64,000 nt of DNA from CAZJYI01 sp964550025 (lineage in GTDB: Bacteria; Verrucomicrobiota; Kiritimatiellia; UBA8416; CAYOBW01), in assembly GCA_964550025.1 (NCBI GenBank), contig CAZJYI010000024.1, positions 33,501-97,500 of the forward strand, read 5' to 3'. Both the position numbers and the translations under genes were made by a program. Positions 53,704 to 62,279 of the stretch are shown in pieces; within the stretch, counting starts at the first letter, position 1, and each line of letters opens with the position of its first letter. Under the pieces are notes generated by a model. The model was not told where the DNA came from, ran no database searches, and was given only the letters and a program-made list of their open reading frames with translations.

Positions 53704-55179
53704 TCACTCCACGGTTGTCGCACAGGGCGGCAAGGGCAGTTGACCGCGCGCCGTTTCGTAGGCGTGGCCAACGCGCAGAACGCTCTCCTCACCAAACGCG
53801 GGCCCCAGGACCTGGAGCCCCACGGGGAGACCGGCACTCGTCAGACCGCAGGGCACGGACAACCCACAGTTCCCCGCCAGGTTGGCCGGCACGGTGAAAA
53901 TGTCGCCAAGGTACATCTGCAGAGGGTCGTCCACCTTCTCCCCGATTCGGTACGCGGGAGTCGGGACAACCGGAGTCAGCAGGGCATCGCAGACGCTGAA
54001 CACACTCTCGAAATCGCGCCGGATCAGGGTCCGGGCGCGTTGCGCGGAGAGGTAGTAGGCATCGTAGTACCCGCTGCTGAGCACATAGGTGCCGAGGATG
54101 ATACGGCGTTTGACCTCGGCGCCGAATCCGCCGGCTCGCGTCTTGCCGTACATGTCGATCGGATCACGGGCCCGGTCGGCACGGAATCCGTAGCGCACAC
54201 CGTCGAAACGGGCCAGGTTGGCCGAGGCCTCGGCCGTGGCGATGATGTAGTAGGTGGCGATCGCATACTCCGTATGCGGCAGGCTGACGTCGCGCACTTC
54301 CGCCCCCAGCGCGCGGCAGGCATCCACCGCTTCATTCACCCGGCGCCGGGCCTCCTCGTCCATGCCGTCCACGAAGTACTCACGCGGGAGGCCGAGAGTC
54401 ACGCCGGACAGGTCCTCGGTGAGGGCAGCCTGGTAGTCGGGCACGGGAGCATCCACCGTGGTCGAATCCATCGGGTCGAGACCCGCCATAACGCCGAGCA
54501 AAATGGCGGCGTCCCGAACAGACCGCGTGAGCGGGCCAATCTGGTCGAGGGACGAGGCATATGCCGTGAGCCCATAGCGCGAAACGCGCCCGTAGGACGG
54601 TTTGAGGCCGACGCACCCGCAGAAGGATGCCGGTTGCCGGATCGACCCGCCCGTGTCCGTACCCAGGGCGGCAACGGCCTCGCCGGCGGCAACGGCCGCC
54701 GCGGACCCGCCGCTCGAACCGCCCGGTACGCGCTCGGTGTCCCAAGGGTTCCTGGTAACGACGTAGGCCGAGTTCTCGGTCGAAGAGCCCATGGCGAACT
54801 CGTCCATGTTGGCGCGGCCGAGAAAGACGGCACCGGCCTCGCGCAGCCTGGCGATCGCGGTCGCATCGTAGGGGGACGTGTACCCCCCGAGAATCCGCGA
54901 CCCACAGGTGCAGGGCTGACCCTTCACGTTGAGTACGTCCTTGACCGCGATGGGCACGCCCAGAAGGGGCGCATCGGCGCCGTCGCGGCGGGAACGGTCG
55001 GCGTCGCGCGCCTGCTCGAGCGCCGCGTCAGCGTCGACTTCGAGATAGGCGTGTACGCTGCCGTCGCGCTCGCCGATCGCTTCGATAACGCGCGCCGTCA
55101 ATTCCTCGGACGAGCAATGCCCGGCTCGGAGTCGGTCGAGGGCGCCGGCAACGGTCAGGCGGTCAATGTCCAGCGACAT
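53704..55179 (-). CDS. gatA: Aspartyl/glutamyl-tRNA(Asn/Gln) amidotransferase subunit A
   Basis: 491 residues. Amidase-signature enzyme with catalytic K80 (IAVKDVLNVKG), cis-Ser S155 (GGSSGGSAAA) and S179 (GTDTGGSIRQPASFCG), at the standard positions. It releases ammonia from glutamine for transamidation. GGAGTGAAGG precedes the ATG, three bases after the gatC stop. Confidence 0.96.
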   Translation of the reverse strand: MSLDIDRLTVAGALDRLRAGHCSSEELTARVIEAIGERDGSVHAYLEVDADAALEQARDADRSRRDGADAPLLGVPIAVKDVLNVKGQPCTCGSRILGGYTSPYDATAIARLREAGAVFLGRANMDEFAMGSSTENSAYVVTRNPWDTERVPGGSSGGSAAAVAAGEAVAALGTDTGGSIRQPASFCGCVGLKPSYGRVSRYGLTAYASSLDQIGPLTRSVRDAAILLGVMAGLDPMDSTTVDAPVPDYQAALTEDLSGVTLGLPREYFVDGMDEEARRRVNEAVDACRALGAEVRDVSLPHTEYAIATYYIIATAEASANLARFDGVRYGFRADRARDPIDMYGKTRAGGFGAEVKRRIILGTYVLSSGYYDAYYLSAQRARTLIRRDFESVFSVCDALLTPVVPTPAYRIGEKVDDPLQMYLGDIFTVPANLAGNCGLSVPCGLTSAGLPVGLQVLGPAFGEESVLRVGHAYETARGQLPLPPCATTVE

Positions 55180-55182
55180 CCT

Positions 55183-55491
55183 TCACTCCACGATTTTCGG
55201 CACTTTGAACTGATCCCCGGTGCGTTCCGGAGCGTTGGACAGGACGATTTCGCGGTCGAGACCGGGTTTCACCTCGTCGCAGCGAAAGACGTTGTGGACA
55301 TCGTGCGCGTGGGAGGTGGGCTCGATCCCCGCGGTGTCGAGCTCGCGAATCTTGCGCACGTATCCGACGATGTCCTGTAGCTGACGCTGGAACGTCTCGA
55401 TTTCCTCGTCGGCCAGGTGCAGCCGGGCAAGGTGGGCCACGTAGGCCACATCGATGTGATCCGCGTCCTTTGCACTGGTGGTTTCCGGCAC
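55183..55491 (-). CDS. gatC: Aspartyl/glutamyl-tRNA(Asn/Gln) amidotransferase subunit C
   Basis: 102 residues, GTG start with AGGAGG eleven bases upstream. Typical VAYVAHLARLHLADEEIETF, then LQDIVGYVRKIRELD, and ERTGDQFKVPKIVE tail. It stabilises the GatA-GatB interface. First gene of the gatCAB operon. Confidence 0.94.
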   Translation of the reverse strand: MPETTSAKDADHIDVAYVAHLARLHLADEEIETFQRQLQDIVGYVRKIRELDTAGIEPTSHAHDVHNVFRCDEVKPGLDREIVLSNAPERTGDQFKVPKIVE

Positions 55492-55576
55492 GAGATCTGC
55501 CTCCTGTTGGTCTGCTGAAAGCGGACGAGAACGATAGCCCCATCAGGAGGGCGAAACAAGAAAAGTTTGTACTCCC

Positions 55577-55882
55577 TCACCGCAGCACGAGGCGGTAGAG
55601 CAGGACGAAGAGCGCCATACAGATCACCATGGTCAGCAACAGCATCTGGTTGCGCTCGACACGGGGCACGCGACGGCGTGTCCTGGTCCCCGGAAAACTG
55701 CCCGAGAAGTACTCCTGGAAGCGTTCTTCCCCGTCGCCGCCGCTGCGCTGCTTCCGCTTGTTCCCGGCGGCCGCCCCTTTCTTGCGTCGCTTGCGCCTGT
55801 CGGGCACTTGATAGCGTACCGCAAGCACCCCGGTGCTACGTGGCCTCTGAACGGATTTTGACAATCGATTGAAAATCGGCAT
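55577..55882 (-). CDS. Small basic C-tail-anchored membrane protein, unknown
   Basis: 101 residues. The first 75 are very basic (DRRKRRKKGAAAGNKRKQR) and disordered-looking; the last 20 form one membrane helix (MLLLTMVICMALFVLLYRLVL). The cytosolic part could bind nucleic acid or phospholipid. GAGG lies upstream of the ATG. It is 20 bp after the LysM/TPR lipoprotein gene and 85 bp before gatC, same strand. No family assigned. Confidence 0.55.
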   Translation of the reverse strand: MPIFNRLSKSVQRPRSTGVLAVRYQVPDRRKRRKKGAAAGNKRKQRSGGDGEERFQEYFSGSFPGTRTRRRVPRVERNQMLLLTMVICMALFVLLYRLVLR

Positions 55883-55902
55883 TGCGTATGGAACCTCTTA
55901 CC

Positions 55903-56691
55903 TCAGGGTCGTGGGATCACCAGCTCCTGCCCCACGATCACGCGGTCCCCTCCCCTGAGCTTATCCCTGTTTGCATCGGCAATCTTGCGCCATTGATTGG
56001 CGTCACCATACATCTTAACCGCTATGGCCGAGAGGTTGTCACCCCGCTTGACCCTGTACGTGCGCGGCTCCGTTTCCACGGGTTCCCTCTCCAACGGATG
56101 CGGATTCGTCGGGGGGGCAGTCGCCCGTGCCGCCGCCGCCCGGAATTCGGCAATGCGTGCCTCCGCCGCTTGCAGGCGTTGCTCCGTGGCCTGGAGGCGC
56201 GTCTCTGCACGCGCGGCCTCGTCTTTCAGCGTAACGACTTTGCGTTTCAACCCCTCGTTTTCCGACTCGAGCGCCAGCACGCGGTCCATTCCATAGCGCT
56301 CGGCCTTGATCAGCGAAGCCGCGAAAGCCTGCTTCGCCAGCCGGATGCGGTTCAGGATCATGTCTCTCTTCTCGGCCGCCGGCCGCGTCTCCAGGTAGCG
56401 GCTGTAATGATAGATCGCGCGCACGTAGTCCTTGCGGCGATCGTGCAGCAACAGCGCTACCTCGAGATGCGCTCGGGACAGGCCCGGATTGCCTTCGAGC
56501 GCCTCGGTGTAGAGCCGAATGGCGGACTCGATGTCCCCCTCGTTCTGGCGCGCCTGCGCCCGCTGCATCACGATGTCGCCGCGGTCTCTGCGATCCAGCC
56601 AGGCCACGCTCCGCGAGCACCCGCAGAGGCATGCCCCCAGGGACAGCATGAGGGCAAGGACAGGCACCCGACTCAACGCTCGTATATACAT
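55903..56691 (-). CDS. Envelope lipoprotein with TPR-like, coiled-coil and LysM regions
   Basis: 262 residues. Signal peptide with lipobox-like LGACLCGC. TPR-like helices at about 40-110 (EGDIESAIRLYTEALEGNPGLSRAHLEVALLL, split as two repeats), a coiled coil (about 130-190, VVTLKDEAARAETRLQATEQ) and a C-terminal LysM (RVKRGDNLSAIAVKMYG...IVGQELVIPRP). LysM binds peptidoglycan, so the protein spans membrane to wall. Diverges from the GT2 gene; AAGG lies upstream of its ATG. Confidence 0.75.
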   Translation of the reverse strand: MYIRALSRVPVLALMLSLGACLCGCSRSVAWLDRRDRGDIVMQRAQARQNEGDIESAIRLYTEALEGNPGLSRAHLEVALLLHDRRKDYVRAIYHYSRYLETRPAAEKRDMILNRIRLAKQAFAASLIKAERYGMDRVLALESENEGLKRKVVTLKDEAARAETRLQATEQRLQAAEARIAEFRAAAARATAPPTNPHPLEREPVETEPRTYRVKRGDNLSAIAVKMYGDANQWRKIADANRDKLRGGDRVIVGQELVIPRP

Positions 56692-56836
56692 TATACCTTA
56701 TCCTTACCCGCAAAAATGTCCCGGGAAGCCGTCTCTGAGCGCCCCCGCAGCGGCACCCGAGGACTCCACATGCTGCTATAGGAAAAAACGCCTTGCCTGT
56801 CAAACAGCAACCCTTCACTATCCCAAAAAGACCATC

Positions 56837-57667
56837 ATGCAATCGGATTCCCGCCAACAAGATGCCTCTCCACTGCCTACCGACCTCTGGGACGGCACCC
56901 GCCGCCTGCTGGGCGACGCTATGCTCAGCATCGTGATGCCGGCATTCGCCCTGGGGGACTCGATCGCGGAGAATGTGCTCCACACGTACGAGGTTTTCTC
57001 GCAACACATTGCGTGCGAGGTCATTCCCGTTGACGATGGTAGCCGCGACAACACCAGGAACGAGTTGCTCAAGATCGCGGGGGGCGACCGTCCCGTTCGC
57101 CCCGTGTTCCTGCGGGACAACATGGGCAAAGGGCACGCCGTGCGGCGTGGTTTCGAAGAATCGCGCGGCGAGTTTGTGCTTTTTCTGGACGCGGATCTCG
57201 ACCTTCCGCCGGACCAGACATGGCGGCTATTCAACGTGATGGAGCGGGAACGTGCGGATGCGGTTATCGGTTCCAAGCGCCATCCTGAATCGGAGCTGGA
57301 GTATCCCCTGAGACGACGCGTGATCAGTACGCTCTACTTCTGGCTCGTTCGCGCCCTGATCGGACTGCCCATCCACGACACGCAAACGGGGATCAAGCTG
57401 TTCAAGCGCGAACCCCTCGATTGGGCCATGCCGCGACTGTTGGTCAAGCGCTTTGCCTTCGACCTTGAACTGCTGACACTGATCCACCACCGCGGATTCA
57501 AGATCGCCGAGGCACCCGTAATTCTCACGTTCGGGCAGGAACGTCTCGGCTGCGTACGCGTTGGAACCGTTCGCAATATCATGACGGACACGTTGGCCAT
57601 CTTCTACCGGCTCCGCATTCTCAGGTACTACCAGCGTCTCAGCGTATCGGCGGGAGAGAGGGAATAG
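56837..57667 (+). CDS. Glycosyltransferase family 2, dolichol-phosphate-sugar-synthase-like
   Basis: About 276 residues from the ATG at 56837; no strong ribosome-binding site, and a later ATG at MLSIVMPAF is possible. GT-A fold with LSIVMPAFALG, VIPVDDGSRDNT, FLRDNMGKGHAVRRGF, and the metal-binding FLDADLDLPP. The C-terminal part (TQTGIKLFKREPL...LVKRFAFDLELL) is typical of polyprenyl-phosphate glucose/mannose synthases. Cytosolic or membrane-associated. It starts the polysaccharide gene run. Confidence 0.85.
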   Translation: MQSDSRQQDASPLPTDLWDGTRRLLGDAMLSIVMPAFALGDSIAENVLHTYEVFSQHIACEVIPVDDGSRDNTRNELLKIAGGDRPVRPVFLRDNMGKGHAVRRGFEESRGEFVLFLDADLDLPPDQTWRLFNVMERERADAVIGSKRHPESELEYPLRRRVISTLYFWLVRALIGLPIHDTQTGIKLFKREPLDWAMPRLLVKRFAFDLELLTLIHHRGFKIAEAPVILTFGQERLGCVRVGTVRNIMTDTLAIFYRLRILRYYQRLSVSAGERE

Positions 57668-57751
57668 GACAGATAAGTCGCGTACGACCTACGGCCTGGG
57701 ACATGGCGGGGGCATGGTTACGATGCTGGTGGCGGGGGAGAGAGAAACCGC

Positions 57752-57845
57752 AGAATAATGAACACTGAATGATGAATGATGAAGTGCGAGGCCTGTCTTC
57801 GGGCGGGTCACTTCGACATTGAGTATTCAGTGTTCAATATTCGAT
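57752..57845. repeat. Inverted heptamer arms, GAATGCT type
   Basis: The left arm 57752-57786 has GAACACT-GAATGAT-GAATGAT-GAAG; the right arm 57809-57845 is its reverse complement at 24 of 30 positions (hand alignment), with a 22-base GC-rich loop. The hairpin lies in the 309-bp gap between the GT2 and heparinase-like genes. Confidence 0.85.
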
Positions 57846-57898
57846 ATTTCCCTTCCCCAAAACCGCACACCTGCAGAACCAGTTGGAAGGGGCGGGGG

Positions 57899-57955
57899 AC
57901 TGCCACCCGCCACTCGCCACTCACCACGCCCACCCGCCACTTGCCACTCCCGCCC
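57899..57955. repeat. Heptamer array, GCCACTT type
   Basis: GCCACCC-GCCACTC-GCCACTC-ACCACGC, then CCACCCG-CCACTTG-CCACTC, about 20 bases before the heparinase-like start codon. Same word family as at 6281, 42217, 52240 and 61426. Confidence 0.85.
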
Positions 57956-57976
57956 CGAATCCCTTACAGTCACCCC

Positions 57977-59647
57977 ATGCAATCGCTGCTGAAGCTCGTG
58001 CGGACAGTGCGCTACTTGCGCCTGGAACAGATCGTGGGCCAGTGCCGCGAGATGTTCCGGCGCAAGTTTGGGAACCCCGCGCGCTTTGCGGCGGGGCCGA
58101 CGCCCGACGTTCCGGCCTGGCGCCTCCTCGAACTGGACAATCTCCCTGCTCCGTCACCGCCGCACAACGCCGACGCCCTTTTGTCCGGATCGTTTGCCTT
58201 CGTCAGCGAAGAACGCCGCATCGGCTGGCCGCCCGACTGGGCTCCCGTGGACAGCAGCCTGCTCTGGCAGTTCAACCTGCACTATTTCGACTGGTTGTGG
58301 GCGCTCGACTACGGACCGGCGCGTGACGCTGTACGCGATTGGATCGGCAAGCACACGCCCGCACGCGGCCGGACCGGCTGGCTCGCGTATCCCACCTCAC
58401 TGCGGCTCGTGAACTGGACGGCCCTTTTCCAGGGGCGATTCCACGGCCGCTTGTCGGAGGATCGCAGCTTTCTCCAGGAACTGTGGTCCAGTCTCCACCT
58501 GCAAACCGAATGGCTGGCAACACACCTGGAAACGCATATCCTGGCCAACCATCTCCTCGAAAACGCGGCCGCCCTGACGTTTGTCGGAAGCCGTTTTCGC
58601 ACCCCCTGCGGAGACCGGTGGCTCGCAAAGGGGCTGGGGCTGCTGCAGCGGGAGTTGGCCGAGCAGATCCTGCCGGACGGCATGCACTACGAACGCTCGC
58701 CGATGTATCACCAGCGCGTTCTCTACCTCTTGCTCCTTCTGTACGCCGCCGGGCCGACCGAGGTCACCGAGGTCGTCGCGCCGTACGTCCCACGCGCCGC
58801 CGCCGCACTGCGCCGGGTCCGGCATCCCGACGGGCAGATTGCCCTTCTGAATGACGCCGCCTTCGGCATCTACACCCCACCCGAAGTTCTGCTTGCGGGC
58901 TACGGTGCGTCGGGTCTCCCGTCCCTGCCCCCGCCGGCCGACGGTCCCTGGGCTCTGCCCGATGCGGGCTACTACGGGTGGCGCGACGACACGGGGACGT
59001 TTCTGATCTGCGACGCGGGGCCCATCGGCCCCGACTACCAACCGGGGCACGGGCACGGCGACATGCTGTCGTTCGAGCTCTCGATCAACGGGCACCGAGT
59101 CATCGTGGACAGCGGCGTTCACGACTATCTCACCGGAGAGATGCGCAGCTACTGCCGCTCCACCAGGGCGCACAACACGGTCGAGATCGACGGCTCGGAC
59201 CAGTGCGAGTTCTGGGGCGACTTCCGCGTGGCACGGCGTGGACACCCGTTCGAGGTCGAATGGCGCACGGGGAAAGACGGGTGTTTTCTGCAGGCCTGTC
59301 ACGACGGCTATGCGCGGCTGCCGGGAAGCCCTGTCCACAAACGACGCTTCGTGTGGGACAGGTTCGAGGGACTCAAGGTAACGGATGAAATCCTCTCGCC
59401 GAAGCCGCATACCACCATCTCACGCCTGCACCTGCATCCCGCTTGCCGCGTGGAGGAACTCGAGGGGAAGCAGGCAACGGTACGGTACGCCGGCGGCACC
59501 TTTTCGATCGTGTTCAACGGGGGAGGCGCATTGATGCGGGAGGAATCCCTGTACTGCCCCGAGTTCGGCAAACGCCACCCGAACACCTGCCTCGCGTTTG
59601 TATGCAGCGGCGGCGCCGTGACGATGGGATTCACGGTAAAATGGTAG
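57977..59647 (+). CDS. Heparinase II/III-family protein (polysaccharide locus)
   Basis: About 556 residues from the ATG at 57977. Helical N-terminal alpha/alpha-toroid (residues 1-330), then a beta-sandwich with the family signature: YYGWRDDTGTFLICDAGP, PGHGHGDMLSFELSINGHRVIVDSGVHDY and STRAHNTVEIDG (His/Asn of the catalytic/metal site). No signal peptide, so probably cytosolic and involved in polysaccharide assembly rather than secreted degradation. With the next two genes it forms the association seen in capsule/O-antigen loci. Confidence 0.85.
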   Translation: MQSLLKLVRTVRYLRLEQIVGQCREMFRRKFGNPARFAAGPTPDVPAWRLLELDNLPAPSPPHNADALLSGSFAFVSEERRIGWPPDWAPVDSSLLWQFNLHYFDWLWALDYGPARDAVRDWIGKHTPARGRTGWLAYPTSLRLVNWTALFQGRFHGRLSEDRSFLQELWSSLHLQTEWLATHLETHILANHLLENAAALTFVGSRFRTPCGDRWLAKGLGLLQRELAEQILPDGMHYERSPMYHQRVLYLLLLLYAAGPTEVTEVVAPYVPRAAAALRRVRHPDGQIALLNDAAFGIYTPPEVLLAGYGASGLPSLPPPADGPWALPDAGYYGWRDDTGTFLICDAGPIGPDYQPGHGHGDMLSFELSINGHRVIVDSGVHDYLTGEMRSYCRSTRAHNTVEIDGSDQCEFWGDFRVARRGHPFEVEWRTGKDGCFLQACHDGYARLPGSPVHKRRFVWDRFEGLKVTDEILSPKPHTTISRLHLHPACRVEELEGKQATVRYAGGTFSIVFNGGGALMREESLYCPEFGKRHPNTCLAFVCSGGAVTMGFTVKW

Positions 59648-59658
59648 GGGAAAGGCGG

Positions 59659-59752
59659 GGTGTGCGGTGTGGGATGCGGGGTGTGGGGTGCGGGGATCTG
59701 GCCATCTGAAATCTGAAATCTGAGATTTGAGATTTGAGATTTGAAATCTGTA
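59659..59752. repeat. Two consecutive heptamer arrays, GGTGTGG type and ATCTGAA type
   Basis: GGTGTGC-GGTGTGG-GATGCGG-GGTGTGG-GGTGCGG (59659-59693), then after ten bases ATCTGAA-ATCTGAA-ATCTGAG-ATTTGAG-ATTTGAG-ATTTGAA-ATCTGTA (59704-59752). Both have a strict 7-base period but unrelated words. They start 11 bases after the heparinase-like stop. The remainder to 59905 contains only the next gene's leader. Confidence 0.85.
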
Positions 59753-59905
59753 ACCTGACAGCCGTGATCCACGGCCAGCCCCGCCACCCATCATACCCGA
59801 CGCCATCCCCCCCCACTTCCGCATCGCTCAGCCGTCACGTTTTCGTTTCCACCCGTCCCTTCAGCCTGCTATCTTCAGCGCAATGACCGAACGAGGATCT
59901 CCAAC

Positions 59906-62068
59906 ATGAAACAGATTCTGCAAAACGTCCGCACGGGGGAGTTGCGAGTGGCCGAAGTGCCGTGTCCCAGCGTAACCCCGAATACGGTTCTCATTCAGAC
60001 GCGCGCGTCGGTAATCTCAGCCGGCACGGAGCGCATGCTGGTGGAGTTCAGCAAGGCCAGCCTGCTGCAGAAGGCGCGCCAGAAACCGGAGCAGGTCAAA
60101 CTGGTGCTCGACATGATCCGCTCCGACGGGCTGCTGCCCACGCTGGAGGCGGTCTTTCGCAAGCTGGACGAACCCCTGCCGCTGGGCTACTGCAACGCGG
60201 GGGTCGTGCTCGAGGCCGGTAGCGCCGTACACGATCTCGCCCCCGGAGACCGCGTCATCAGTAACGGGCCGCACGCGGAAGTCGTTTGCGTTCCCCGCAA
60301 CCTCTGCGCCAGGATACCGGACGGGGTCAGCGACGAACATGCAGCCTTCACCGTCATGGGCAGCATCGCCCTGCAGGGAATCCGTCTCGCCCAGCCGACG
60401 CTGGGTGAGTCCTTTGTGGTTTCCGGCCTGGGACTCGTGGGGCTCATGACCGTTCAGCTTCTCAAGGCACACGGGTGCCGCGTCATGGCCACGGACGTCA
60501 ACCCGAAGCGTCTCGCGCTGGTCGAGGCCATGGGGGTCGAGACCGTGGACCTGTCCGCCGGAGCGGACCCGGTCGCGGCGGCGCAGTCGTGGACGGGAGG
60601 CAGCGGCGCCGACGGGGTTATTGTCGCGGCGGCGGCAAAGACCGACGCCATCATGCACCAGGCGGCGGCTTCGTGCAGGAAACGCGGACGCATCGTCCTG
60701 GTCGGCGTGGTCGGCCTGAACCTGCAGCGAAACGACTTCTACGAAAAGGAGCTTTCGTTCCAGGTTTCCTGTTCGTACGGCCCCGGACGCTATGATGAGA
60801 GCTACGAGCAGGCCGGGCGGGACTACCCCCTGGGCTTCGTCCGCTGGACGGAGCAGCGCAACTTCAAAGCCGTGCTGGGCGCGCTTGCCGCCGGGCAGAT
60901 CGCCGTCAACCCCTTCATCACGGACCGCGTCCGGATCGCCGACGCGGTTTCCGCCTATGAAAAACTGAAGGGGGGCAGCGACAGCCTGGGCATCGTTCTG
61001 CAGTACCCCGAGCAGGCCGATCTCGGAACGCGGATAGGAATCCCGGCGACATCGGCCAAGGCGGCCGGCACGGCCGTGGTGGGCGTCATCGGCGCAGGCA
61101 ATTTCGCCAATGCCATTCTCATGCCAGCGCTGGCGCGAACCACGGCGACAACGAAATACGTGGCCGACATCAAGGGGGCAGCGGCGCAGCACCTGGCCGC
61201 GAAGCACGGCGCCGCCAACGCCGTCAGCGACTACCGCCTGGTCCTGGACGATCCGGAGGTCAATACCGTCGTCGTCGTTCTCCAGCACCACCTGCACGCC
61301 CGAATGGTCTGCGAAGCTCTGGAAGCGGGCAAGCATGTCTTCGTGGAGAAGCCCCTCTGCATCACCGAGGAGGAACTGGAGCGCATTCTGACGGTCCGCC
61401 GTGCCTCCCTCTCCTCTCCCTCCCCGCCACTGGCCACCGGCCACTCGCCACTTCTCGCCGTCGGCTTCAACCGCCGCTTCAGCCCACACACCGAGAAGAT
61501 TCTCGAAGTGCTTGCGGGGCGGCGCGAGCCGTTGTGCATGAACATGACCGTGAATCCCGGAGCGCTTGCGGCTTCGCACTGGACGCAGGATCCGGAGCGC
61601 GGGGGCGGGCGAATCCTGGGGGAAGGCTGTCATTTCATCGACCTGCTGGCACACATTGCGGGGAGCCCGGTGACCACGGTATCCGCGACCCACGTCGGGG
61701 GTGGCGTCGAGATCCAGGACGACAAGGTGTCGATCGCGCTATCGTTCGCGGACGGCTCCGTGGGAACGGTGAACTACTTCTCGAACGGCGCCAAACAGTA
61801 CCCGAAGGAGCGGCTGGAGGTGTTCAACCAGGGACGCGTCCTTGTCCTGGACAACTTCCGTTCGTTGCGCGGTTACGGCTGCGGCGGTTTTCGGCGGTTC
61901 AAGACGGCGCGCCAGGACAAGGGACATCGCGAGGAGTTCCGCCGCTTCATCGAGGCCGTAAGCCAAGGCGGCATCTCCCCCACCCCGTTCGACCAGGTTG
62001 TCAACATCACGCGCGCCGCCTTCGCCGCCGTGCGCTCGGCGCGGGAGCAAGAGACGATCAAGATTTAG
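59906..62068 (+). CDS. Two-domain oxidoreductase (zinc-type alcohol dehydrogenase fused to Gfo/Idh/MocA)
   Basis: 720 residues. The N-terminal half is an MDR-type dehydrogenase (RTGELRVAEVPCP, PGDRVISNGPHAEV, VVSGLGLVGLMTVQLL as coenzyme loop) and the C-terminal half (from about 390) is Gfo/Idh/MocA (VVGVIGAGNFANAIL, HVFVEKPLCITEEEL, GEGCHFIDLLAHI). This bi-domain protein is typical of capsule loci, next to heparinase-like and WbuB-like genes, where it probably converts nucleotide-linked sugars. An approximately 15-residue insert after RRASLSS is encoded by GCCACTN heptamers (61426-61453), see findings. Confidence 0.88.
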   Translation: MKQILQNVRTGELRVAEVPCPSVTPNTVLIQTRASVISAGTERMLVEFSKASLLQKARQKPEQVKLVLDMIRSDGLLPTLEAVFRKLDEPLPLGYCNAGVVLEAGSAVHDLAPGDRVISNGPHAEVVCVPRNLCARIPDGVSDEHAAFTVMGSIALQGIRLAQPTLGESFVVSGLGLVGLMTVQLLKAHGCRVMATDVNPKRLALVEAMGVETVDLSAGADPVAAAQSWTGGSGADGVIVAAAAKTDAIMHQAAASCRKRGRIVLVGVVGLNLQRNDFYEKELSFQVSCSYGPGRYDESYEQAGRDYPLGFVRWTEQRNFKAVLGALAAGQIAVNPFITDRVRIADAVSAYEKLKGGSDSLGIVLQYPEQADLGTRIGIPATSAKAAGTAVVGVIGAGNFANAILMPALARTTATTKYVADIKGAAAQHLAAKHGAANAVSDYRLVLDDPEVNTVVVVLQHHLHARMVCEALEAGKHVFVEKPLCITEEELERILTVRRASLSSPSPPLATGHSPLLAVGFNRRFSPHTEKILEVLAGRREPLCMNMTVNPGALAASHWTQDPERGGGRILGEGCHFIDLLAHIAGSPVTTVSATHVGGGVEIQDDKVSIALSFADGSVGTVNYFSNGAKQYPKERLEVFNQGRVLVLDNFRSLRGYGCGGFRRFKTARQDKGHREEFRRFIEAVSQGGISPTPFDQVVNITRAAFAAVRSAREQETIKI
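61426..61453. repeat. GCCACTT-type heptamers inside a coding region
   Basis: GCCACTG-GCCACCG-GCCACTC-GCCACTT, four exact 7-base steps, in frame within the two-domain oxidoreductase and translated as PPLATGHSPL. The CT-rich sequence just before it (61405-61425) also looks foreign to the conserved fold. Confidence 0.85.
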
Positions 62069-62100
62069 CCGGGGCCTGCCTGAGGAGGGTGTCCGGTGTC

Positions 62101-62264
62101 AAATCCGAAATCCGAATGTCGAAATCCGAAACAAGTTCGAAACTCCAAGGCTCAAATACCCCAAACTGCAGGGAGACGTCCACCTCTCGGATCGAGGTTT
62201 CTGACATTTCTCCCTTTCGGGATTCGGTGTTGTTTCGTATTTCGTATTTCGGCATTCGGATTTC
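62101..62264. repeat. Inverted heptamer arms, AAATCCG type
   Basis: Left arm AAATCCG-AAATCCG-AATGTCG-AAATCCG-AAAC (62101-62132); right arm TTTCGTA-TTTCGTA-TTTCGGC-ATTCGGA-TTTCC (62233-62266), which is its reverse complement with two or three changes. About 100 bases lie between. Right arm ends 15 bases before the GT4 start codon. Confidence 0.85.
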
Positions 62265-62279
62265 CGCCGCGATGAGACC

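Noticed and set aside
53560..55380. 606-codon plus-strand frame over gatB/gatA/gatC
   Set aside because: Shadow of three conserved genes; no ribosome-binding site or family motif.
60017..61693. 558-codon minus-strand frame over the two-domain oxidoreductase
   Set aside because: Antisense to conserved coenzyme-binding motifs; no start signal.
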